Origin: Phycisphaerae bacterium
GTDB lineage: Bacteria; Planctomycetota; Phycisphaerae; UBA1845; Fen-1342
NCBI GenBank assembly: GCA_022842805.1
Contig: JALHOX010000092.1
Location: forward strand, 1-12,152
Direction: 5' to 3'
DNA length: 12,152 nt
The first letter of the stretch is position 1. The number at the start of each line of letters is the position of its first letter. This document shows, in pieces, positions 1 to 6,139 of the stretch. The notes below the pieces were generated by a model. That model had not been told where the DNA came from, did not search any database, and saw nothing but the letters and a program-made list of their open reading frames with translations. A program made the translations under genes and the position numbers.

Positions 1-228
1 AAGGCTCGGTTTTTGATTCGTTCAAAACGTTCGCGATGAGCGGTTTGGCCGGTTTTTCCCGCGAAATTGGGGGGTTTTTACCCCATTTGACCCAAACTCG
101 TGCGGGTTTGTTGAAAGCGCTTGGCGAGGCGGCCGATCGACGGGTGGCAAGCGCCTCGCGTCAATAAGTGCTGCATCGGGTCGCACTCGCGAGTTAGCGA
201 ACGTGATCAGGGATCGGGGTTCGAAAAC
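1..228. other. Leader region before the first cheW, no gene seen
   Basis: I find no convincing coding sequence here. The reading frame of the downstream cheW stays open back to a TTG at 121, but that extension (36 residues, two cysteines, no CheW-like sequence) is unlikely to be translated. A short hairpin (TGGGG/CCCCA around 68-85) and T-rich stretches near 10 and 53 could be remains of an upstream gene's end. A weak sigma-28-like site lies at 113-139 and is listed separately. Confidence 0.5.
113..139 (+). promoter_or_regulatory. Possible sigma-28 (FliA-type) promoter before cheW copy 1
   Basis: GAAAGCGC (113-120), then 11 bases, then GCCGATCG (132-139). The known FliA consensus is TAAAGTTT-N11-GCCGATAA, so the spacing is exact, the -10 box matches 6 of 8 and the -35 box 4 of 8 (the AAAG core). 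It would give a leader of about 80 bases before the ATG at 229. GCCGAT-like words are common in GC-rich DNA, so this is only a candidate. Confidence 0.25.
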
Positions 229-804
229 ATGAGCACTAGCGTGCTAACGCAGAAAGCGCCCACGACGGAGCGTGTGCGCAGCGAGTCGCGGCAGGCGACC
301 TCCGGGTTCGGCGGCGGCGGCGGCGCAGTTGGGGCGGGGGGCAGCGTCTCGCAGATCGTGAGCTTTCGGCTGGCGGACGAAGAGTACGGCGTCGACATCA
401 TGCGTGCGCAGGAGATCATCATGATCTCGCAGATCACGCGGGTGCCGGAGGTACCGGACTTCATCTGCGGGCTGATCAATCTGCGGGGCCATGTGATTCC
501 GATCGTTGATCTGCGCAAGCGGTTCGGCCTCGAGGCGCGGGAGTATGACGAGCACACGCGTGTGATCGTCGTGAACGTGGAGAGCAAGACGATCGGCATC
601 GTGGTGGACGCGGTGACCGAGGTGTTGCGGATTCACGCCGAGCAGATCGAGCCCGCGCCGTCGAGCATTACGGGGCTGGACCACGAGTACATCCGCGGTC
701 TGGTGAAGCTGGAGGGGAAGCTTCTGATCTTGCTGAACATCGAGAAGATTCTCTCGCGCGAGCAGCAGCGCGAGCTGACGCAACTCCAGGTGAACGCGAA
801 CTAG
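229..804 (+). CDS. cheW: CheW chemotaxis coupling protein (copy 1)
   Basis: Cytoplasmic scaffold protein that links receptors to the CheA kinase. The protein has 191 residues. Residues 1-40 form a disordered tail with a glycine run (about 28-38, encoded in part by five GGC repeats). The CheW domain fills about 41-183, with the familiar core GLINLRGHVIPIVDLRKRF, where the Asn-Leu-Arg-Gly element is the usual receptor/CheA contact, and a second conserved part EYIRGLVKLEGKLLILLNIEKIL. I chose ATG 229 because the CheW domain and a plausible tail follow it; GGGG at 216-219 is a weak Shine-Dalgarno. The frame continues upstream to a TTG at 121 but without support. It stands 115 bases before the soluble receptor gene and is probably co-transcribed with it. 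A second, nearly identical CheW is at 3174-3740. The family call is certain; whether the two copies have different partners is unknown. Confidence 0.96.
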   Translation: MSTSVLTQKAPTTERVRSESRQATSGFGGGGGAVGAGGSVSQIVSFRLADEEYGVDIMRAQEIIMISQITRVPEVPDFICGLINLRGHVIPIVDLRKRFGLEAREYDEHTRVIVVNVESKTIGIVVDAVTEVLRIHAEQIEPAPSSITGLDHEYIRGLVKLEGKLLILLNIEKILSREQQRELTQLQVNAN

Positions 805-813
805 GTTTGACAG

Positions 814-846
814 ACAAGCTTGTAGCGCCGGGGGCGGCGTCCGCCC
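814..846. repeat. Small inverted repeats between cheW copy 1 and the soluble receptor gene
   Basis: ACAAGCTTGT (814-823) is a perfect 10-base palindrome. Next to it GGGCGG-CGT-CCGCCC (832-846) is a perfect 6-bp hairpin with a 3-base loop. No T tract follows, so this is not a classical terminator. It could weaken or process the message between the two genes, or be a copy of a dispersed palindromic repeat. Confidence 0.5.
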
Positions 847-919
847 ACCGCGATGAAGCAGCGCAACCCAACATCGCCCGGGAATCCGGACGTCTCCTGT
901 AGAAAGGGATCACGACATC

Positions 920-2896
920 ATGGCCAAGACGACCTCGACCAAGAAGAGCACGCGACCGACGGGGAATACGACGACCAACGCTCAGGCTGAAGCGACGGCC
1001 AACGCTCAGGCGGTGGCCAAGGTGATTTCGACGCTGACGAACTGCAAGAGCGTCGAGCAGGCGGCGCAGGCCGCGCTGGACACGGTGCGTGCGGCGTTCG
1101 GCTGGGACTACGGCTCCTATTGGGCGGTGGATCCGGCGCAGAAGGCTCTGAAGTTTGTGAATGAGTCGGGGTCGGCGGGGCCGGAGTTCAAGGCCGTGAC
1201 GCTGGCGGCGAGCTTCCGCGAGGGCGAGGGTCTCTCGGGCAGGGCCTGGAAGACGCGCGATCTTTTCTTCGTGAAGGACATCGGCGAGATGACGGACTGC
1301 TGCCGTGCTCCGGTGGCGCAGCGCGTGGGCGTGAAGAGCGGCGTCTGCTTCCCGATCATGGTGAACGGCGACGTGGTGGGGACGATGGACTTTTTCTCGA
1401 CGCAGGTGCTGAACCCGTCGGAAGGTCGGCTGCAGTCGCTGCGCAGCGTCGGCGGCGCGGTGTCGCTGTGCTTTGAGATGTTCAACAAGCAGAACGTCGC
1501 CGAGGAAAGCAAGCAGATGCTCGAGAACGCGCCGGTGAACATCATCCGCGCGGATCGTCAGGGCATCATTCGCTATGTGAATCCGGCGACGGTGAAGGCG
1601 TTGACGCCTCTGGCGCACCTGCTGCCGGTTCCGCTGGACAAGGTGGTCGGCGCCAACATCGATATTTTCCACAAGAAGCCGGAGTATCAGCGGCGGATCG
1701 TGAGCGAGGCCAAGAACCTGCCGCACCGGGCGACGATCTCTCTGGGAGAGTTCAAGCTGGACCTGCTGGTGACGGCGATCATGGACAAGGACGGCAACTA
1801 CGCCGGCACGATGGTGACGTGGGAGAACATCACCGATCGTTTGAAGATGGAGGCCGAGACCAAGCGCTTGCAGGACGAGCAGGCGGCGGCGGCGGCGGAG
1901 TTGAAGTCCAAGGTGGACTCCATTCTGACGAACGTGACGGCTGCGGCGGCGGGCGATCTGACGACGGCCGTGACGGTGAAGGGCAGCGATGCGGTGGGCC
2001 AGCTCGGCGAAGGGCTGGAGCGGATGATCAATTCGCTGCGGGGCGTGGTGATTCAGATCAAGGAAGCGGCGGATCAATTTGCCGAAGGGTCGCGGGTTGT
2101 GAGCGAAGGCGCCACGTCGCTGAGCGAAGGCGCGCAGACGCAGTCGGCGAACGTTGAGGAGATGTCGGCCTCGATTCAGTCGCTGAACCAGATGATCCAG
2201 GCGGTGGCGGACAACGCGAAGTCGGCCAACCAGCTCGCGATCGACACGAGCAAGCGGGCCGAGGACGGCGGCGCGGCGGTGACGAAGAACATTGAAGCGA
2301 TGAAGCTGATCGACAAGAGCAGCGAGCAGATCGCGGAGATCATCAGCGTCATCAGCGAGATCGCGAGCCAGACCAACCTGCTGGCGTTGAACGCGGCGAT
2401 CGAGGCGGCGCGAGCCGGCGAGCACGGTCTGGGCTTTGCGGTCGTGGCGGACGAAGTTCGCAAGCTGGCGGAGCGCAGCAGCGAAGCGGCCAAGGAGATT
2501 GCGGCGCTGATCAAGGAATCGACGCAGCGCGTCAAGGAAGGCGCGGCGCTGAGCCAGCAGACGGGCGACGCGCTGAAGACGATCATCGAAGGCGTCGGCG
2601 CGACGGCCAAGAGCATCTCGGAGATTGCGAGCGCGACCGACGAGCAGTCGAACACGGCCCGCGAGGTCAGCAGTGCGATCCAGGTGGTCGCCAGCGTGAC
2701 CGAGAACAACGCCAGCGCCGCCGAGGAGATGTCGGGCTCATCCGAGGAGCTGTCGGGCCAGGCCCAGCAGTTGATGGAGCTGGTCGGCTCGTTCAACGTC
2801 GGGTCGAGCGGCTCGCACGGATCGAGCGGCGAGCCGGCGAGCGCGAAGGCCGAGAAGAAGACGGTCGCCAAGGCCGCGGCACCGCGCAAGAACTGA
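920..2896 (+). CDS. Soluble methyl-accepting chemotaxis protein with GAF and PAS sensor domains
   Basis: Cytoplasmic chemoreceptor of 658 residues; no membrane segment is visible. Order: Lys/Thr-rich tail (1-20); GAF-like domain (about 35-190, with Cys127, Cys128, Cys143); PAS domain (about 200-305, from MLENAPVNIIRADRQGIIRY); HAMP-like unit (about 330-385); signalling hairpin (about 388-625) with the invariant tip QTNLLALNAAIEAARAGE (484-501). Two perfect methylation motifs are present: SANVEEMSAS (409-418, target pair E413/E414) and ASAAEEMSGS (598-607, E602/E603). The end (about 626-658) is Ser/Gly then Lys/Ala-rich and lacks the NWETF-type CheR-binding pentapeptide. ATG 920 follows AAAGGGA (902-908) at a good distance. 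The ligand is unknown: GAF and PAS domains often bind small molecules, haem or flavin, or sense redox state, but no residue here settles it. A strong terminator follows at once, so the gene probably ends a transcript. Confidence 0.96.
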   Translation: MAKTTSTKKSTRPTGNTTTNAQAEATANAQAVAKVISTLTNCKSVEQAAQAALDTVRAAFGWDYGSYWAVDPAQKALKFVNESGSAGPEFKAVTLAASFREGEGLSGRAWKTRDLFFVKDIGEMTDCCRAPVAQRVGVKSGVCFPIMVNGDVVGTMDFFSTQVLNPSEGRLQSLRSVGGAVSLCFEMFNKQNVAEESKQMLENAPVNIIRADRQGIIRYVNPATVKALTPLAHLLPVPLDKVVGANIDIFHKKPEYQRRIVSEAKNLPHRATISLGEFKLDLLVTAIMDKDGNYAGTMVTWENITDRLKMEAETKRLQDEQAAAAAELKSKVDSILTNVTAAAAGDLTTAVTVKGSDAVGQLGEGLERMINSLRGVVIQIKEAADQFAEGSRVVSEGATSLSEGAQTQSANVEEMSASIQSLNQMIQAVADNAKSANQLAIDTSKRAEDGGAAVTKNIEAMKLIDKSSEQIAEIISVISEIASQTNLLALNAAIEAARAGEHGLGFAVVADEVRKLAERSSEAAKEIAALIKESTQRVKEGAALSQQTGDALKTIIEGVGATAKSISEIASATDEQSNTAREVSSAIQVVASVTENNASAAEEMSGSSEELSGQAQQLMELVGSFNVGSSGSHGSSGEPASAKAEKKTVAKAAAPRKN

Positions 2897-2916
2897 TCTG
2901 TTTGTGGTGCGTTTAA

Positions 2917-2965
2917 CCCGGCGGCGACGACGCCTGTCACGCGGCGGTCGCCGCCGGGGGTTTTT
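2917..2965 (+). terminator. Strong intrinsic terminator after the soluble receptor gene
   Basis: CCCGGCGGCGAC (2917-2928) pairs perfectly over 12 bp with GTCGCCGCCGGG (2947-2958). The 18-base loop can fold further (CGCC 2931-2934 with GGCG 2943-2946). GG and then TTTTT (2961-2965) follow directly. The hairpin starts 20 bases after the TGA, which is ideal for factor-independent termination on the + strand. It separates cheW copy 1 and the soluble receptor from the rest of the cluster. Confidence 0.85.
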
Positions 2966-3173
2966 CCGCCCGATACCGATCGGCGGACCGCCCGAGGGGT
3001 TTGGGGCCAAACATTCTGAGACGATTTCAACAAATCGACATCGCCACACGGCGCGACTGATTCGACGCTGCGAGCGTGCCGATCAACCCAGTGCAATCGG
3101 CCGAACGGCTGGTGCGGACCCGCGTCGGGTTTTGCGCTTCCGTTCGGCGATCAGACTAGATCGGAACGACCGC
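2966..3173. other. Spacer before cheW copy 2; expected promoter not identified
   Basis: This stretch lies behind the terminator at 2917-2965 and should hold the promoter for cheW copy 2 and the two membrane receptors. I see no good -35/-10 pair. The more AT-rich part (about 3010-3040) is the best place for one. The cheW frame stays open here back to a GTG at 2904, but the translation is Arg-rich and unlike CheW, and it would overlap the terminator. Confidence 0.5.
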
Positions 3174-3740
3174 ATGGCAAGCAGCGCCGCGGCGCAGGAA
3201 GCGCCCGTTCGAGACCCGTCGGTTTCGAAGCCGAGCCCAACTCATGCCCGCGATATGAAGGCGGTTTCGTCCGCCGGGCCGCTCTCGCAGATCGTCAGCT
3301 TTCGGCTGGCGAACGAGGAGTATGGCGTCGACATCATGCGTGCGAGGGAGATCATCATGATCTCGCAGATCACGCGGGTGCCGGAGGTGCCGGACTTCAT
3401 CTGCGGGCTGATCAATCTGCGCGGTCACGTGATTCCGATCGTTGATTTGCGGAAGCGGTTTGGGCTGGAAGCGCGGGAGCATGACGAGAACACGCGGGTG
3501 ATCGTCGCGACGGTGGGGGCGAAGACGATCGGGGTGGTGGTGGACGCGGTGACCGAGGTGCTGCGGATTCACGCCGAGCAGATCGAGCCTGCGCCGTCGA
3601 GCATCGCGGGGCTGGACCATGAATACATCCGGGGACTGGTCAAGCTGGATCAGCGTCTGCTGATTCTGCTGGATATTGAGAAGATTTTGACGAACGAGCA
3701 GCAGCGCGAACTGCCCGACGCGAGCAGCGTCGGGGCCTAG
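3174..3740 (+). CDS. cheW: CheW chemotaxis coupling protein (copy 2)
   Basis: A second coupling protein, 188 residues. Residues 1-36 are a low-complexity Ala/Ser/Pro tail unlike that of copy 1. The CheW domain (about 37-180) keeps the core GLINLRGHVIPIVDLRKRF and REQ/NEQ-QREL end region. Counting by eye, it differs from copy 1 at 16 of 143 positions between SQIVSFRL and QQREL. The differences are grouped: four at H/N-V-A-T-G-A around residues 105-116 and three in the LEGK versus LDQR stretch. ATG 3174 is preceded by GGAACG (3162-3167); a second in-frame ATG at 3255 would remove 27 tail residues and cannot be excluded. It lies 104 bases before the Cache receptor gene. Exposed differences could tune binding to particular receptors or to CheA; this is inference. 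Confidence 0.95.
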   Translation: MASSAAAQEAPVRDPSVSKPSPTHARDMKAVSSAGPLSQIVSFRLANEEYGVDIMRAREIIMISQITRVPEVPDFICGLINLRGHVIPIVDLRKRFGLEAREHDENTRVIVATVGAKTIGVVVDAVTEVLRIHAEQIEPAPSSIAGLDHEYIRGLVKLDQRLLILLDIEKILTNEQQRELPDASSVGA

Positions 3741-3830
3741 TCCGCCTCCGAATCATTCCCCGCCTGTCCGGCGGATCGCATCACCTTGAACGATGGACGC
3801 CGCCGGCCGCAACGGCAATGGCCTTGCAAC

Positions 3831-3835
3831 AGGAA
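3831..3835 (+). promoter_or_regulatory. Shine-Dalgarno that decides the start of the Cache receptor
   Basis: AGGAA at 3831-3835 lies 9 bases before ATG 3845. The earlier in-frame ATG at 3818 has no such site. The start at 3845 also places the charged residues and the first membrane helix in the normal position for a receptor. Confidence 0.65.
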
Positions 3836-3844
3836 TTTCCGATC

Positions 3845-6043
3845 ATGTCGATTTTGAGCAACATGCGATTCACGACGCGCTTTGTCACTCTGTGTCTGAT
3901 TTTCGGCGTGGCGCCGATGGCGATCATCGCGGGCATCGCGTATCGGGCGACGAGTTCGATGCATGAGAAGGCGACCGCGCAATACCTGAATCTGTCGGTT
4001 CAGGTGATGGACACGATCGATCGCAATCTTTTTGAGCGCTACGGCGACGTGCAGGCGTTCGGCTTTAACACGGTGACGCACGATCAGTCACAGTGGTACC
4101 AGGTGGGCGGGGAGAAGAACGCGATTGTGAAGGTGATGAACCAGTACGTGGATGCGTACGACATCTATTCGCTGACGGTGCTGGTGGATCTGCAGGGCAA
4201 GGTGATCGCGGTGAACGACCGCGACGCGAACGGGCAGGCGATCGACACGGCCTTCGTCTATGAGCGCAACTACAAGGACACGGGCTGGTTTCAGGCTTGT
4301 GCGGCGGGGAAATTCACGACCAAGCTGGCGCACACGGCGGCGGGGTATGATGTTTCGAACGGGACGTTTGTGGAAGATGTGATCGTTGATGAGGACGTGA
4401 AGAAGGCGTACGCGGGGGATGACGGGCTTTCGATGCGGTTTGTGGCGCCGGTGCGCGGCGCGGACGGGAATGTGATCGCGTACTGGGCGAACAGCTTTAA
4501 GTTTTCGACGGTGGAGGCGGTGCTGCAGAAGGCCTATGCGGATGTGAAGGGGCAGTGTCCGACGACGAATTTCTGGCTGATCAACCGTGACGGGGCGGTG
4601 CTGGCGAACTATGACCCGCGCGGCAGCGGCTCGGCGGACTTCAAGCACGACATGGGCACGATTTTGAAGAAGAACCTGGCGGCGATCGGGCCGGCCAAGC
4701 GGGCGATGGCGGGGCAGCGCGGGACGGGCACGACGAGCCATGCGCGGACGGGGCGACCGGAGATGTGCGCCTTTACGGCGTCGGTCGGGGCGCTGGGTTT
4801 TCCGGGGACGGGCTGGGGGCTGCTGACGCGCGTGGATGACGGGGAGCTGGCGGCGGCGACGGGCGTCAGCGGGATTCGGCGCAACGTGGGTCTGGCGGCG
4901 GTGATTTCGATCGGGCTGATCGCGGTGTGCGGGGTGGCGATCGGGCGGCGCTTTGCGCAGCCGATCCGCGATCTGGCGGTCGCGGCGAGTCAGATTTCGG
5001 GCGGCAATTACGAGGTTCAGATTTCGCACCGCTCGGCGGACGAGATCGGCGAGCTGGCGGAGAGCTTCCGGCAGATGGTGCCGCGGCTGCGGAGCGGGCG
5101 CGAGTTGCAGGCGCAGGCGGATCGGGCGGCGGCGGATCTTTCGGAGAAGGTGGACCTGCTGCTGGAGAGCGTGCGTTCGGCGGCGAGCGGCGATCTGACG
5201 ACGAAGGTGTCGGTGAACGGAAGCGACGCGATCGGGCAGTTGGGCGAGGGGCTGGCGCAGATGATCTCGGCCCTGCGGAGCGTGGTGATCCAGATCAAGG
5301 ATTCGGCGCAGCAGTTTTCCGAGGGTGCTCGCGTGGTGAGCGAGGGGGCGACTTCGCTCTCGGAAGGGGCGCAGACGCAGTCGGCGAACGTGGAAGAGAT
5401 GTCGGCTTCGATTCAGTCGCTGAATCAGGTCATCCAGACCGTGGCGGAGAACGCGAAGGCGGCGAACGACCTGGCGACGACGACCAGCAAGCGGGCCGAG
5501 GAAGGCGGCGCGGCTGTGACCAAGAACATCGAGGCGATGAAGCTGATCGACAAGAGCAGCGAGCAGATCGCGGAGATCATCAACGTGATCGGGGAGATCG
5601 CCGGGCAGACGAATCTGCTGGCGCTGAATGCGGCGATCGAGGCGGCGCGGGCCGGCGAGCACGGCATGGGCTTTGCGGTGGTGGCCGACGAAGTGCGCAA
5701 GCTGGCGGAGCGCAGCAGCGAAGCGGCCAAGCAGATCGCCAACCTGATCAAGGAATCGACGCAGCGCGTAAAGGACGGCGCGGCGCTGAGCCAGCAGACG
5801 GGGCAGGCGTTGAAGACGATCGTGGAAGGCGTCGGGGCGACGGCCCGCAGCATCGCCGAGATCGCCGCCGCGACGGGCGAACAATCGACCACGGCGCGTG
5901 AGGTGAGCAACGCGATTCAGATCGTGGCGAGCGTGACCGAGAACAACGCGAGCGCGGCGGAGGAGATGTCGGGCTCGTCGGAGGAGTTGTCGGGCCAGGC
6001 GCAGCAGCTTCGCGAGCTGGTGAGCAGCTTCCGAACGGAATGA
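3845..6043 (+). CDS. Transmembrane methyl-accepting chemotaxis protein with periplasmic Cache-type domain
   Basis: Inner-membrane chemoreceptor, 732 residues from ATG 3845 (741 from ATG 3818). Membrane helix 1 is at about 12-33. A large periplasmic region (about 35-340) looks like a double Cache sensor, with features such as the RNYKDTGWFQACAAG element (141-155) and a second lobe with FWLINRDGAVLANYDP (243-258). Membrane helix 2 is at about 348-367. A HAMP domain (about 368-418) begins RRFAQPIRDL, and a second HAMP-like unit (about 435-487) contains GDLTTKVSVNGSDAIGQLGE. The signalling hairpin is about 490-728. Methylation motifs SANVEEMSAS (513-522) and ASAAEEMSGS (702-711) are both complete. 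No CheR-tethering pentapeptide ends the protein. Cache domains usually bind amino acids, carboxylic acids or other small solutes in the periplasm; the ligand cannot be read from the sequence. From the second HAMP onward it is nearly the same as the soluble receptor, while the sensor is unrelated. Confidence 0.96.
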   Translation: MSILSNMRFTTRFVTLCLIFGVAPMAIIAGIAYRATSSMHEKATAQYLNLSVQVMDTIDRNLFERYGDVQAFGFNTVTHDQSQWYQVGGEKNAIVKVMNQYVDAYDIYSLTVLVDLQGKVIAVNDRDANGQAIDTAFVYERNYKDTGWFQACAAGKFTTKLAHTAAGYDVSNGTFVEDVIVDEDVKKAYAGDDGLSMRFVAPVRGADGNVIAYWANSFKFSTVEAVLQKAYADVKGQCPTTNFWLINRDGAVLANYDPRGSGSADFKHDMGTILKKNLAAIGPAKRAMAGQRGTGTTSHARTGRPEMCAFTASVGALGFPGTGWGLLTRVDDGELAAATGVSGIRRNVGLAAVISIGLIAVCGVAIGRRFAQPIRDLAVAASQISGGNYEVQISHRSADEIGELAESFRQMVPRLRSGRELQAQADRAAADLSEKVDLLLESVRSAASGDLTTKVSVNGSDAIGQLGEGLAQMISALRSVVIQIKDSAQQFSEGARVVSEGATSLSEGAQTQSANVEEMSASIQSLNQVIQTVAENAKAANDLATTTSKRAEEGGAAVTKNIEAMKLIDKSSEQIAEIINVIGEIAGQTNLLALNAAIEAARAGEHGMGFAVVADEVRKLAERSSEAAKQIANLIKESTQRVKDGAALSQQTGQALKTIVEGVGATARSIAEIAAATGEQSTTAREVSNAIQIVASVTENNASAAEEMSGSSEELSGQAQQLRELVSSFRTE

Positions 6044-6139
6044 TCGCGGACCAGCGGAGTTTGGAACCGGATGCGGCGCCGCGGGCGCGCCAAACGTGTG
6101 GTGCGACGGTAGTGCGGAATTAACGCCGGGAGGCTGAGT
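6044..6139. other. Short spacer between the two membrane receptors
   Basis: 96 bases with no gene. It is very GC-rich in the middle (GCGGCGCCGCGGGCGCGCC around 6071-6091, partly self-complementary) and ends with a strong Shine-Dalgarno. There is no T tract, so read-through from the upstream receptor is likely. Confidence 0.5.
6128..6133 (+). promoter_or_regulatory. Shine-Dalgarno supporting a GTG start
   Basis: GGGAGG at 6128-6133 stands 6 bases before GTG 6140, ideal spacing. No ATG occurs in frame near the N-terminus, so GTG 6140 is the best start for the third receptor. Confidence 0.75.

Noticed and set aside
121..228. Upstream extension of cheW copy 1 to a TTG start
   Set aside because: The added 36 residues are unlike CheW, and ATG 229 gives a normal-length protein.
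312..327. GGC repeat as a possible phase-variable tract
   Set aside because: Units are three bases, so a length change would not shift the frame; it simply encodes the glycine linker of cheW copy 1.
807..812. TTGACA, a perfect -35 box after cheW copy 1
   Set aside because: No -10 element at 16-18 bases; the region there is GC-rich (GCCGGGGGCGG).
668..2425. Long minus-strand open frame of 585 residues opposite the soluble receptor
   Set aside because: Its translation is Arg/His/Leu-rich and low in complexity, as expected for the antisense of GC-rich coding DNA. The + strand frame encodes a complete receptor.
2904..3173. Upstream extension of cheW copy 2 to a GTG start
   Set aside because: It would run through the strong terminator hairpin, and the translation is Arg-rich and atypical.
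4088..5884. Long minus-strand open frame of 598 residues opposite the Cache receptor
   Set aside because: Same reason: Arg/His-rich antisense shadow with recurring text that mirrors the other receptor shadows.
4927..5901. + strand open frame of 324 residues inside the Cache receptor
   Set aside because: Gly/Arg/Asp-rich out-of-frame translation with no recognisable domain, fully inside a well-supported gene.
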